A DNA stretch of 47,683 nt from Pseudomonadota bacterium (GTDB lineage: Bacteria; Pseudomonadota; Gammaproteobacteria; Steroidobacterales; Woeseiaceae), in contig JADFNS010000023.1 in NCBI GenBank assembly GCA_022563255.1, positions 1 to 47,683 on the forward strand, given 5' to 3'. The position numbers were made by a program, and so were the translations under genes. The notes beneath the pieces are model-generated. The model saw only the letters and a program-made list of their open reading frames with translations. It was not told the DNA's origin and searched no databases. Positions 24,960 through 33,628 of the stretch are shown here, piece after piece; the first letter of the stretch is position 1; each line of letters opens with the position of its first letter.

Positions 24960-25394
24960 CTAGCCCCGGTCCTGACCGCGATCAGAGTGTCGTTCGCCGC
25001 GGTGCTGCCTGTCGTGAGGACGTTTGCGATCACCGCGTTTCTCTTTGGCCGCCGCACGTTCTTCGTCGCTCATCGACTCCCAACGGGCGCGACGTTGATC
25101 GGTCTTGTCGCGATGCCTCTCTTTGGTGGCCGCGCGCTCTTCGTCCGACATGTTCTCAAATCTGGCGCGCCGTTCATCCCGCATGGCGCTGCGCTCTTCG
25201 TCGGACATACTGTCGAACTTCGCCCGCCGCTGTTCCCGCAGTGTGTTACGTTCTTCGTCAGATAATCCTTCGATATACGCGCGCCGGTCCTCGGGGCTCA
25301 TCTCTCTGATTTCGTCGACAGACTGGGCCGAGACCGCCAGGGGAAGCAGCAAAGCGACGCTCAAAATTACGGATTTTCCTAGTATCCTTCGCAT
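24960..25394 (-). CDS. Secreted charged repeat protein
   Basis: A 144-residue exported protein: signal peptide (SVILSVALLLPLAVSAQS), then about four imperfect repeats of ~17-26 residues built on M-S-D-E-E-R-x-A-x-x-x-x-R-R-A-R-F. Examples are LSDEERNTLREQRRAKF, MSDEERSAMRDERRARF and MSDEERAATKERHR. It ends in a basic His/Arg/Asp-rich tail. The mature part should be helical and highly charged, perhaps a metal-binding or chaperone-like periplasmic protein of the DUF3106/Spy-like kind; the family is uncertain. Its stop directly abuts the stop of the convergent upstream gene. Confidence 0.7.
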   Translation of the reverse strand: MRRILGKSVILSVALLLPLAVSAQSVDEIREMSPEDRRAYIEGLSDEERNTLREQRRAKFDSMSDEERSAMRDERRARFENMSDEERAATKERHRDKTDQRRARWESMSDEERAAAKEKRGDRKRPHDRQHRGERHSDRGQDRG

Positions 25395-25460
25395 GTGTAA
25401 TATCTCCTATAGATAGCGCGATACAATAACAACGTATTTTCTTGCCATTGGTTGACATAC

Positions 25461-26033
25461 ATGTCCGCAAAAATCTTTCGCAATTGGATTCCGCTAGCGT
25501 GCTGCTTTCTGCTCGCCGCGTGCAGCACGACGCCGGCCCTTCTTTCGAAGAGCGCGGTGGTTCCTGCGGGCGTCGATTTATCCGGACACTGGCAAGTGCG
25601 GCAAGATCCGGATGCCATGCACATGCCGGCAGCCGACGGGGTGCGACGAATTCTGATTCCGAAGCGCCAGTCTTCCGGGCGCCGGGAGCACCGCAAGAGT
25701 TCGGGCATGTCGGCGCAAGTCTTTCTTGAATATGGGGACTCGCTGAAGATTACGCAGACGGACTACGGAATCTTCATCAGCTACGATCGCTCTGTCGTCG
25801 AAGAATATACGTTTGGCGAGAACCGGTTGGTGACCATCGGTCCGATCGAGGCAAATCGCGTATCAGGGTGGGAAGCCAACGCGTTTGTGGTCGAAACTCT
25901 GGACAGCGATGGTACGATTTTGACTGAATCCTGGCATCTGGAAGCAAACAAGAGCGTGTTGGTGCGAAGTATCCACATGATCAAAGGCGGGAAAGAGAAG
26001 TTCGCACTGCGCCAGGTATTCGATCGAAAATAA
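25461..26033 (+). CDS. Lipoprotein of unknown function
   Basis: A 190-residue lipoprotein: hydrophobic signal and lipobox LLAAC with Cys at residue 21. The mature protein contains DLSGHWQVRQDPDAM, a basic stretch (KRQSSGRREHRKSS) and beta-rich text ending LRQVFDRK. The ATG at 25461 is chosen over a TTG at 25452. No domain is recognised; the SGHW opening is seen in many small lipocalin-like lipoproteins. It is divergent from the repeat protein, with a 66-base shared promoter region. Confidence 0.65.
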   Translation: MSAKIFRNWIPLACCFLLAACSTTPALLSKSAVVPAGVDLSGHWQVRQDPDAMHMPAADGVRRILIPKRQSSGRREHRKSSGMSAQVFLEYGDSLKITQTDYGIFISYDRSVVEEYTFGENRLVTIGPIEANRVSGWEANAFVVETLDSDGTILTESWHLEANKSVLVRSIHMIKGGKEKFALRQVFDRK

Positions 26034-26327
26034 GTCGGGCGGCGACTCCTCGGGCAGCCCGGCGGGAAGGAAAGGCCTTCCTTGGAACCGCCACCCTGGG
26101 GAAGCTACTGGTTTCGCATTTCGAACTGACGGTCGCTGGACTCGACCACCACGACGTTACTCAGACCTTGTTGAAGATGCAGTGGATGCGGGCGCCAGTT
26201 GCAGCGATGCGCGTTCTCTGGCCGCCGAGCGACTGGGTGCTGTCAACGGCTTCGTCTCCGAAATGGCCTCCAGACGTGAGCTCAAGACCTGGCCGTATCG
26301 TTATCCTCACGTGGTTGTGGTCGTCAA
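26034..26327. other. Non-coding gap with no supported gene
   Basis: 294 bases between a lipoprotein and the convergent DUF3108 gene. Two plus-strand frames are stop-free over most of it, as expected for GC-rich DNA, but neither translation resembles a known family or has a start with a ribosome site. A small palindrome (AAGGAAAGGCCTTCCTT near 26070) has no T-run. A decayed gene is possible. Confidence 0.4.
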
Positions 26328-27053
26328 TTATTCTTGGCTAGCCTGATCTGTCGGTATGTATTTCAGCAGTGTCGCGCGGAATTTCAGTTTCCCCTTGCGG
26401 TGTTGCTCGATGATAACCGGCAGGTAGTCCAGTTCCTCCACGCACCACAGGGTCGTCGTCCGCGAGGAGCCTTCTTTGTGGTGCTGAATACCAATGGCCT
26501 GAAATTTGCCCGCGTAAGTCGTGACTTGTCGGTTGCCGATCATGGTGACATTCGCCGTCCGGATATTGTCGACGTCGAATAGCGCGTAACGCGAACCGGC
26601 GCCGCCGTTCATCAAATCGCGCATCAAAGCGTATTGGATCGAGACGCTGTCGTGCGCTAGCTCGTCCAATTGCAACACGATCTCTTGGTCTCCAATCGTC
26701 CCGGTCGCTTCGTGCGTGCTCCAGTCGAAATGCAGATCGACGTCGGGGTGTTTGCCAATGGTGTTGATGGCTTTGTAGGAGATAGGAACAATTCCATCGG
26801 GACCGCTGGCAAACTCCGACGTAACGTCCATGATGCCACGGGTCAGCAATCGCGAGATGCCGACAGGCCGCACGATGTGTCTCGCGACATAGCCGTTTTC
26901 AGTGCGGCGCAGCTCGGTACTTAATTTACCGGAAACGATGGAGATTTTGACTTTGTATTCGGCTCGGTGCGGCGTCAACAAATCGCGCGCAAACACCTGG
27001 CTTGAAAAAGCCATTGATATCGCGATCAGGGCAATAGTGCGCGTCGTTGTCAT
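26328..27053 (-). CDS. DUF3108 periplasmic protein
   Basis: A 241-residue protein with a signal peptide (TIALIAISMAFSSQVFA) and a beta-rich DUF3108 body opening LLTPHRAEYKVKI, with repeated strands such as ATLLKYIPTD at the end. Function in the family is unknown; a lipid- or polysaccharide-related periplasmic role has been suspected. The start is the ATG at 27053, which overlaps the stop of the acyltransferase gene by four bases; the longer open frame to 27545 runs through that gene and is not real. It is likely co-translated with the acyltransferase. Confidence 0.8.
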   Translation of the reverse strand: MTTTRTIALIAISMAFSSQVFARDLLTPHRAEYKVKISIVSGKLSTELRRTENGYVARHIVRPVGISRLLTRGIMDVTSEFASGPDGIVPISYKAINTIGKHPDVDLHFDWSTHEATGTIGDQEIVLQLDELAHDSVSIQYALMRDLMNGGAGSRYALFDVDNIRTANVTMIGNRQVTTYAGKFQAIGIQHHKEGSSRTTTLWCVEELDYLPVIIEQHRKGKLKFRATLLKYIPTDQASQE

Positions 27054-27811
27054 TCCGAGGCCTCCTGGGCGTCTTGCAGAACTTTCTCCGATTCTGCCAT
27101 TAGAGACATGACTGCTTGCTGAACGTTCAGGCGGTGGGGCTCCAGCTGATCCAGTGGCGCGTTGACGGGTATCGGGTAGGGCTGGCCGATCGCGAGCACG
27201 ACCCGGGCAAACGGCTTCGGTATCATGAAGTTGTCCCAGCGCTTTAAATGCCAGGCCCGGTCGGCGGCGCAGGCGATGGGAACAATAGGAACGCCGGCGA
27301 TTCTGGCCATCAGGACAGCGCCCAGCTTGAATTCGTATTTTGGTCCGCGGGGTCCGTCGGCCGTCGTCACGATCGAATAACCGTTTTTCATCATGCGTTG
27401 CATATCGCGCAGCGCCAGTGCGCCGCTTTGATTGGCGGAGCCGCGGATAACTTCCGCGCCCCAGGCGCGGGCTACGCGCTCTGGAACGTCGCCATCGACC
27501 GACCCGGAGATCAGGAAGCAGGCTTTGAAACCGCGCCGTATCCACGAGCGAATGAGCGTGGAGGCGACGACGTGGTGCTGATGCCAGTAACAGGGCGCGC
27601 AGATCAGATCGCTATCGATGTAAGGATCGATGTTTTCGGCGCCGATAATCCGCTCGATCCGGTAGGTAGCCGTTAGAAGACCGATTAACCCGCGCAATAC
27701 CGGTAGTCCGAGAAAGTAATAGAGCCGCCGCGATGAACTCATGCGGCGTCGTGACGACGTGCTGCGACGGGATTCGATCGAATCGAACTCTTTGCGAGGC
27801 GGGTAGTTCAA
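27050..27811 (-). CDS. DUF374 lysophospholipid acyltransferase family protein
   Basis: A 253-residue acyltransferase-like membrane protein. The catalytic-type HX4D is replaced, as in DUF374, by WHQHHVVAS. Further motifs are FLISGSVDGD, then RGSANQSGALALRDM and TTADGPRGPKYEFK, and the terminal VPIVPIACAADRAW. Relatives acylate lipid A precursors or other lysolipids at the inner membrane. The N-terminus is Ser/Arg-rich and poorly conserved. It is divergent from the P450 operon with a 125-base gap, so the two lipid loci may share control. Confidence 0.85.
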   Translation of the reverse strand: MNYPPRKEFDSIESRRSTSSRRRMSSSRRLYYFLGLPVLRGLIGLLTATYRIERIIGAENIDPYIDSDLICAPCYWHQHHVVASTLIRSWIRRGFKACFLISGSVDGDVPERVARAWGAEVIRGSANQSGALALRDMQRMMKNGYSIVTTADGPRGPKYEFKLGAVLMARIAGVPIVPIACAADRAWHLKRWDNFMIPKPFARVVLAIGQPYPIPVNAPLDQLEPHRLNVQQAVMSLMAESEKVLQDAQEASE

Positions 27812-27936
27812 TGTCGGGCCTTATTCCACTGTGTGTGAAAGCTAGTATGTGACTCAGTTTGCAGTATCGAATCTCTGCTGGTCAATGTAATATTGCGCCT
27901 GTTTTATCAACGCGATAGCCGTGACTCCAGCACCCC

Positions 27937-29244
27937 ATGACCGCTGCCCAGCCTGAATTCAGACAACCACCGGGTCCGACAGAGCCGGTGAGTCTCGGTA
28001 TTGATCCCGAGACGCTGGCGAGACTGTGGAATTTGCAGCGCGAATACGGCGACATGGTGAGTATGACCAAGCCAAATGGGCGGCTTGTCTACTTCGTTAA
28101 TGATCCAGCAGAAGTGCGGCGTATTTTGACGCTACGACACGCCAAGTATCACAAAGGGCCGGGCTTTGAGCGCGTCAAAATGCTGCTCGGAAATGGTCTT
28201 ATTGTGAGTGATGGCGATGTGTGGCGCCGATCGCGCACTATGATTCAGCCCGCATTCAGTCGCCAAAACGTTCATAAGCTGATGCAGGTCATGGTGGAGT
28301 GTTGCGATCGTCGTGCCGTGCACTGGGCAGACCTTGCAGCGCGCAACGAAGTTTGCAATATGACGGCGGAAACCTCCGATTTCGCGCTGGAGCTGATTTT
28401 GATCAGCACATTCGGCAGTGATTACGAGAGACGGATCATAGCCGGCGGCGAAAACCCGTTCGCTTTCCTGAGTCGCGATTCGACTCGCGATCTCAGCGTC
28501 GTCATGAAAGTACGACAGCTGCGCGAACTGCTGTTGAGCATCATTGCGGATCGGCGCGCGGGCGATGGCGCCAACGAGTTCGATTTTCTGTCGATGTATT
28601 TACAGGCCACTGACAAGAAGGGGCAAGGCTTCACGGATGCAGAGTTGCTGGACGAATTGATGACTCTGATAGTGGCCGGTTTCGAAACTTCGGCGAATAC
28701 GCTGAATTGGGTCTGGTACCTGATCGCAAGACACCCGGAAGTCGAGGCGAAGTTGATCGCGGAGGCGCACGAGCACTTGCCAAATGTGTCGGCTTTGAGT
28801 GCGGCCTCGCTGGCCGCGATGCAATACACGCAACAAGTACTGGAGGAGACGCTCAGGCTGTATCCGCCCGTTTGGTTGTTTACTCGCCGCTCCCACGCAG
28901 ACGATGAACTGGAAAAGTTTGATGTGCCGTCCGGGACGGACATCTACCTTTCGCCCTTTGTTTTGCATCGCACAGAGCGCTACTGGTCAGACCCCGAGCG
29001 CTTCGATCCGGGACGATTTGCGCCGACCGAAAAGCCGAAAAAAGACCGTCCATTTTTTCCGTTTTCCCTGGGGCCGCGGCGCTGCCTCGGCGAGTATTTT
29101 TCATTCCTGGAAATGAAAGTTCACTTGGGGCTGCTGCTACCGCGTTTTCACATGCGCGTGGTAGACGACGCACAGCCCGAGCTGGAACTTGGCATTAATT
29201 TGCGATCCGCCACGGAAATCTTCATGCAACCCAAGGAACGCTAG
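27937..29244 (+). CDS. Cytochrome P450
   Basis: Soluble heme monooxygenase of 435 aa. The I-helix oxygen-binding motif AGFETSANTL, the K-helix ExxR in EETLRLYPP, and the heme Cys loop FSLGPRRCLG with Cys383 are all intact. The C-terminal text resembles fatty-acid- or terpene-hydroxylating bacterial P450s of the CYP102/CYP4-like style. It needs an external redox partner; none is encoded here. It is followed 7 bases later by an acyl-AMP ligase/ACP gene and then a KAS III gene, so a fatty acyl chain, free or ACP-bound, is the likely substrate. No clear Shine-Dalgarno precedes the ATG. Confidence 0.93.
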   Translation: MTAAQPEFRQPPGPTEPVSLGIDPETLARLWNLQREYGDMVSMTKPNGRLVYFVNDPAEVRRILTLRHAKYHKGPGFERVKMLLGNGLIVSDGDVWRRSRTMIQPAFSRQNVHKLMQVMVECCDRRAVHWADLAARNEVCNMTAETSDFALELILISTFGSDYERRIIAGGENPFAFLSRDSTRDLSVVMKVRQLRELLLSIIADRRAGDGANEFDFLSMYLQATDKKGQGFTDAELLDELMTLIVAGFETSANTLNWVWYLIARHPEVEAKLIAEAHEHLPNVSALSAASLAAMQYTQQVLEETLRLYPPVWLFTRRSHADDELEKFDVPSGTDIYLSPFVLHRTERYWSDPERFDPGRFAPTEKPKKDRPFFPFSLGPRRCLGEYFSFLEMKVHLGLLLPRFHMRVVDDAQPELELGINLRSATEIFMQPKER

Positions 29245-29251
29245 AAAACTG

Positions 29252-31189
29252 ATGGAGCTATACGACACACTCGGGGACTTGTTGTCCGCTGCGCGCAGCA
29301 GAGACCGCGAAATTCTCTTTATCGACGGCGAAAACGACGAGACCGTTGTGAGATTTACAGATCTCTGGGATCGCGCGCTTTCCTTGCTGGGCACCTTGCA
29401 GGCTCGTGGCATGCAGCGTGGCGACGAGCTGATCATCTTCAGCCAGTCCAATGAGACTTTCGTGGTCGCCTTTTGGGCTGCTGTCCTGGGCGGAATAGTG
29501 CCGGTCCCGGTGGCTGTGGGCATCAGTGATGAGCATCGGCTAAAGTTATTCAGGATCCTGTCGCAGCTCGAGCGTGCGACGTTGTTCACCGATTTGGGTC
29601 TACTCGAACGGCTGCGGGAATTTTCGCAGCAACGCGAGCTGGCGGACATTGCGACAATACTTGAGTCGAAAACTATTCTTGTCAGTGACATCGATCCAAA
29701 CGGCAGTGGCGAAATCTGCGCGTCGACACCCGGCGATATCGCCTTCATTCAGTATTCATCCGGATCCACGAGCGATCCGAAGGGCGTGGTGCTGACGCAC
29801 CGCAACCTGTGCACCAATATCCGTGCGATCGTCGAAGCCTGCCAGTGGACAGCGGACGATCAGAGCCTGAGCTGGATGCCGCTGACCCACGATATGGGCC
29901 TCATCGGATACCATCTGAGCGTACTGGGCGTCGGCATGAATCATGCGGTGATGGATACCGGTGTTTTCGTCCGGCGACCGCTCTTGTGGATGAGCAAGGC
30001 GCATGAGTTGCGCGCAACGCAATTGTGCTCACCCAATTTCGGTTACAAGCATTTTCTTAAACTCTTTCAGCGCAAGGGCCTGGTCGGCCTGGACTTGTCC
30101 TGCGTGAAGCTCATCCTCAATGGCGCTGAACCCATTTCATGGGAGCTGTGCGAGGAATTTCTCGATGCGCTCGCGCCGCATGGCTTGCGGCACACAGCCA
30201 TGTTCCCGGTGTACGGTCTCGCGGAAGCCACCGTTGGCGTGTCGATCCCGGAACCCGGTGTCGAGTTTTCGCGCATCACCGTGGACCGCCACAGCCTGCG
30301 CATCGGCGATACCTGCCGCGAGGTGGAGCCCGGCGACGACGATGCCGTCAGCTTCGTCAGAGTAGGGCGTCCGATTCGCGACGTCAGCATCCGGATTACC
30401 GATGACAACGACAAGCCTGTCGACGCTGGCCGCATCGGCAATATCCAGTTGCGCGGCGGCAGTATCACCGCACGGATTTACGGCGACGAGTCAGCCACGG
30501 CCGAGTTGTTCACGGGCGACGGCTGGTTGCACACGGGCGATTGCGGTCTGTTTGTTGACGATCAGCTGGTCGTAACCGGGCGGCAAAAAGACATCATCAT
30601 CGTCAACGGCCAGAATTATTATCCGCACGATATCGAGGAAATCGTGGCGCGACTTGATAGCCTCGACTTGAATAAAGTAGTGATCGCCGGTGCGACGCCC
30701 AAAGGGGGGCAGACTGAAGAACTGATCGCGTTCATTCTCCATCGCCGATCTCCGGAAGAATTCAAACCGATGGTTGCTCAAGTGAGAAATCTCATCGGCG
30801 AACAGACTGGACTGGAAGTCGACCGGGTCATTCCCGTCGCTCGTATTCCGAAAACGACGAGCGGCAAAGTACAACGCGGTAAGTTGCTGCAGGCCTATCT
30901 GGAGGGTGAGTTTGATGCCGTCATCGGCGTACTGTATGCGGATGGTGCGGCGGTTGCGGATACTGACGAGGACCCTTTGATCGCTGAACTCGAACGGATC
31001 TGTCGGGAGTTCGCTAAAGATCGCACCATCGGCCCGGATGACAATTTATTTGAAGTGGGTGTCAGTTCGCTGACGTTGACGGAAATCGTTTTGGCAATTG
31101 ACGAGAAATATCCTGGCAAGCTCGATATCAGCGACTTGTTTGATTATCCAACGCTGCGAGAAATCGCCGCCTTCATGCGTCGCCAGTAG
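29252..31189 (+). CDS. Fatty-acyl-AMP ligase fused to an acyl carrier domain
   Basis: A 645-residue two-domain protein. Residues ~1-560 form a FAAL/AMP-binding enzyme: P-loop IQYSSGSTSDPKGV at about 167-179, then WMPLTHDMGLIG, and FPVYGLAEATVGV and GWLHTGDCG. The last ~75 residues form a carrier domain with the phosphopantetheine site DNLFEVGVSSL (Ser near 606; the usual D-S-L is S-S-L). It should adenylate a free fatty acid and load it on its own carrier domain. The ATG at 29252 is used; the longer frame at 29189 overlaps the P450. It lies between P450 and KAS III genes. Confidence 0.88.
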   Translation: MELYDTLGDLLSAARSRDREILFIDGENDETVVRFTDLWDRALSLLGTLQARGMQRGDELIIFSQSNETFVVAFWAAVLGGIVPVPVAVGISDEHRLKLFRILSQLERATLFTDLGLLERLREFSQQRELADIATILESKTILVSDIDPNGSGEICASTPGDIAFIQYSSGSTSDPKGVVLTHRNLCTNIRAIVEACQWTADDQSLSWMPLTHDMGLIGYHLSVLGVGMNHAVMDTGVFVRRPLLWMSKAHELRATQLCSPNFGYKHFLKLFQRKGLVGLDLSCVKLILNGAEPISWELCEEFLDALAPHGLRHTAMFPVYGLAEATVGVSIPEPGVEFSRITVDRHSLRIGDTCREVEPGDDDAVSFVRVGRPIRDVSIRITDDNDKPVDAGRIGNIQLRGGSITARIYGDESATAELFTGDGWLHTGDCGLFVDDQLVVTGRQKDIIIVNGQNYYPHDIEEIVARLDSLDLNKVVIAGATPKGGQTEELIAFILHRRSPEEFKPMVAQVRNLIGEQTGLEVDRVIPVARIPKTTSGKVQRGKLLQAYLEGEFDAVIGVLYADGAAVADTDEDPLIAELERICREFAKDRTIGPDDNLFEVGVSSLTLTEIVLAIDEKYPGKLDISDLFDYPTLREIAAFMRRQ

Positions 31190-31216
31190 CCGCATTTGCA
31201 ATCACGAGGTACAACT

Positions 31217-32185
31217 ATGACGTATGCGCGCATCGCCGGGATCGGCAGTTGTTTGCCCGAGAAAGTCGTGACAAACAAGGATCTTGAAAAAACTCTCGAC
31301 ACCACCGATGAGTGGATACGCGAGCGCACGGGTATCGAGCGCCGCCATATTGTTTCTGCTGGCGAGACGACGTCATCGATCGGACTGATAGCGGCGCAAC
31401 GGGCCATGGAAGTGGCGGGCGTCAGCGCGGCGGAAATCGACCTGATCATTGTCGGCACAGCGACACCCGACAAAGTGTTTCCCGCAACGGCCTGCATTAT
31501 ACAACGTCGTTTGGGTGTTAAAGGTTCTGCCGCATTTGATGTCCATGCGGCTTGTAGCGGATTTGTTTACGCGCTCGATCTGGCGAACCGGTTCATCATC
31601 ACGGGCGGCGCGAAAACGGCGCTGGTGATTGGCGCCGAAACTCTGTCGCGAATTGTGAACTGGGAGGATCGAGGAACTGCCATATTGTTCGGTGATGGGG
31701 CAGGGGCCGTTGTATTAGAAGTGAGCGACACGCCAGGTATTCTGGTGACCCATATTCATGCTGATGGTGAATTCGAAGAGCTGCTGCACGTTCCGAACGG
31801 GATTTCTGTCGGCTACGACAAGACTCGCGCCGGTCAAGCTTACATAGAAATGAATGGCAACGCCGTTTTCAGACGTGCGGTCGCAACGTTCGACAACATC
31901 GCTCGTGAAACTGTTGCCGATCTTGAGGGCGGGCTGGCAGATATCGACTGGTTTGTGCCGCATCAGGCCAACATGCGAATCATCAAAGCGGCTGCGAAGA
32001 AACTCGGCATGCCGATGGAGCGGGTTATTGCGACTGTGAACGAACATGCGAACACGTCAGGCGCTTCGATTCCCCTGGCGCTCGATCTTGCAGTGCGTGA
32101 CGGGCGCATCCAACGTGGCGATACACTCTTGTTCGCGGCCTTCGGCGCGGGCTTCACCTGGGGTTCGACCTTGGTGATTTATTGA
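31217..32185 (+). CDS. Beta-ketoacyl-ACP synthase III (FabH-like)
   Basis: A 322-residue thiolase-fold enzyme with the complete Cys-His-Asn triad: Cys113 in VHAACSGF, His249 in WFVPHQANM and Asn279 in HANTSGAS. The N-terminal RIAGIGSCLPEKVVTN and DEWIRERTGI are canonical for FabH. GAGG lies 8 bases before the ATG. FabH normally condenses acyl-CoA with malonyl-ACP to start fatty acid synthesis, but this copy is in an operon with a P450 and a FAAL-ACP protein, so it may work with the acyl chain loaded there. The stop codon overlaps a candidate -35 box (32182-32187). Confidence 0.92.
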   Translation: MTYARIAGIGSCLPEKVVTNKDLEKTLDTTDEWIRERTGIERRHIVSAGETTSSIGLIAAQRAMEVAGVSAAEIDLIIVGTATPDKVFPATACIIQRRLGVKGSAAFDVHAACSGFVYALDLANRFIITGGAKTALVIGAETLSRIVNWEDRGTAILFGDGAGAVVLEVSDTPGILVTHIHADGEFEELLHVPNGISVGYDKTRAGQAYIEMNGNAVFRRAVATFDNIARETVADLEGGLADIDWFVPHQANMRIIKAAAKKLGMPMERVIATVNEHANTSGASIPLALDLAVRDGRIQRGDTLLFAAFGAGFTWGSTLVIY

Positions 32186-32212
32186 CAAAAATTGCCCGAA
32201 ATAAGTTAATCT
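32182..32212 (+). promoter_or_regulatory. Candidate promoter within the KAS III stop
   Basis: TTGACA (32182-32187) is a perfect -35 box overlapping the KAS III stop codon. TAATCT or TTAATC around 32206-32212 is a fair -10 box at 18-19 bases. It would start a short transcript near 32219 that meets a strong terminator at 32347. Confidence 0.4.
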
Positions 32213-32218
32213 AATACA

Positions 32219-32347
32219 CGATAAATCGCGTGTAGTTATTTGATAAAAAAGTAATAAAAACGATTTTTGATTTACTGGTAGACTAAGCCGACCGTTCTTG
32301 CCGATGGTTAGAGATAAGAAGGCCGCTTCTTTGGAGGCGGCCTTTTT
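32219..32347 (+). ncRNA. Candidate small RNA, about 130 nt
   Basis: An AT-rich, non-coding stretch lies between a candidate promoter (32182-32212) and a strong intrinsic terminator (32319-32347). It contains no ORF with a ribosome site and begins with a small hairpin-prone CGATAAATCG. No known RNA family is recognised. Alternatively it is just the 3' UTR of the KAS III operon, in which case the promoter match is chance. Confidence 0.35.
32319..32347 (+). terminator. Rho-independent terminator
   Basis: AAGGCCGC (32319-32326) pairs perfectly with GCGGCCTT (32337-32344), extended by three more pairs, around a short loop and followed by TTTTT. It terminates the P450/FAAL/KAS III operon or the candidate small RNA. 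Confidence 0.85.
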
Positions 32348-32503
32348 AATTTCCCACATCTGGTGCAGTTGACATAACAATAGGAAATGGCGTGTTTGCA
32401 GGAAACTTAATGTGACCGGGTTCACATATTCAGTTTTAGCTGGTTTCTATAATGCGGCGCACAAACTGTCGCCCATGGATGGCAAATGCTGCACGGAAAG
32501 AAA

Positions 32504-32677
32504 ATGGACAAGGATTTCGACGACGTACCCCTCTCGCAGTCGACCATCTCAAAGAGGCTTGCTGAAATCCAGCGGCGCTGCTCTCAACTGGCCGACGACC
32601 CCGACGAACTGAGTGAACTATCGCTTGAAGACACCATTGCGAAGTCGGATAAGGGCAACCCTTATAACACCGGCTAG
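32504..32677 (+). CDS. Small acidic protein
   Basis: A 57-residue acidic protein (MDKDFDDVPLSQSTISKRLA...) with one helical stretch carrying Cys (EIQRRCSQLADD) and an acidic second half (DELSELSLEDTIAKSD). GGAAAG lies about 5 bases before this ATG; an upstream in-frame ATG at 32486 has no site. No family is recognised. It lies 60 bases before a drug/metabolite transporter gene. Confidence 0.45.
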   Translation: MDKDFDDVPLSQSTISKRLAEIQRRCSQLADDPDELSELSLEDTIAKSDKGNPYNTG

Positions 32678-32737
32678 GCGTACTGCTCGAAGAGCTGAGG
32701 TCGACTTTTCGGCAGGGCCGATCATAATTACTGTCAC

Positions 32738-33628
32738 ATGAGCAATGCGTTTCTTTATCTTGCCACGGTCCTGATCTGGGGCTCAACGTGGTTCGCCATC
32801 GAGTTCCAGCTCGGCTTGGTCGAACCCGAGGTTTCGATAGTCTATCGTTTCCTCGCCTCGGCTGGAATCCTATTTATTTGGTGTAAGTTCAAAGACTTAA
32901 AGCTTTCTTTTAATCTTAAATCGCACTTTCGATTTGCCCTGATGGGCGTGTTGATGTTTTGCCTGAACTACGTGTTCGCGTATCGCGCTCAGATTTACAT
33001 TACGTCCGCGTTGTCGGCCATCGTATTCTCGTCGATGTTGTGGATGAATATCGTCAACGCCCGTATCTTCTTCGGTGTTCGCGGCAGCGTGCGTTTGTAT
33101 TCCGGCGCGTTGCTGGGTGTCGTCGGCATCTGCGTCCTGTTCGGGCCGCAGATAGCGCAGATATCCTTCTCCGATCGTGTGTTTTACGGCTCAATCCTGG
33201 CTTTGATGGGCGCACTGATGGCGTCATTTGGCAATATGGCATCGCAGGCGGCGCAGAAGATGCACTTGCCCGTTGTGCAATCCAATGCCTGGAGCATGCT
33301 GTACGGCGGTCTGTTCACAGCCCTGCTGGCGATCCTCAGGGGTCACGCATTCACATTTGATACGTCGCCAGGCTACGTCATATCTCTCGCATATCTGACC
33401 GTGTTTGGATCGGTATTCGCGTTTGGCGCCTACCTGACCTTGCTGGGCCGCATCGGTGCGCACCGGGCAGGGTATGTGACCGTCATGTTTCCGGTTGTGG
33501 CACTGATACTGTCCATGCTTTTCGAGGGTCTGGCGCTGAATTTTTTCATCGTCCTGGGATTTTCGCTGGTATTAGCCGGTAATCTCCTGGTCTTGGCAGA
33601 CAGCAGCAGGAAACCCAAAGTCGCATGA
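32738..33628 (+). CDS. EamA-family drug/metabolite transporter
   Basis: Inner-membrane transporter (296 aa) with about ten hydrophobic helices in two EamA halves: the first opens YLATVLIWGSTWFAIEF with the typical W-G-S-x-F motif, the second opens VFYGSILALMGALMASFGN. The late GAYLTLLGRIGAHRAGYVTVMFPVVALILS is the usual ending. The substrate is unknown; exported amino acids or metabolites are possible. It overlaps the XdhC gene by four bases, so the two are co-translated. Confidence 0.88.
   Translation: MSNAFLYLATVLIWGSTWFAIEFQLGLVEPEVSIVYRFLASAGILFIWCKFKDLKLSFNLKSHFRFALMGVLMFCLNYVFAYRAQIYITSALSAIVFSSMLWMNIVNARIFFGVRGSVRLYSGALLGVVGICVLFGPQIAQISFSDRVFYGSILALMGALMASFGNMASQAAQKMHLPVVQSNAWSMLYGGLFTALLAILRGHAFTFDTSPGYVISLAYLTVFGSVFAFGAYLTLLGRIGAHRAGYVTVMFPVVALILSMLFEGLALNFFIVLGFSLVLAGNLLVLADSSRKPKVA

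Noticed and set aside
26034..26343. Stop-free frames on the plus strand
   Set aside because: No start with a ribosome site and no recognisable family; two frames are open at once, which suggests GC bias.
27054..27545. N-terminal extension of the DUF3108 gene
   Set aside because: The extra frame lies inside the acyltransferase gene and is Arg-rich shadow text; the true start has a signal peptide at 27053.
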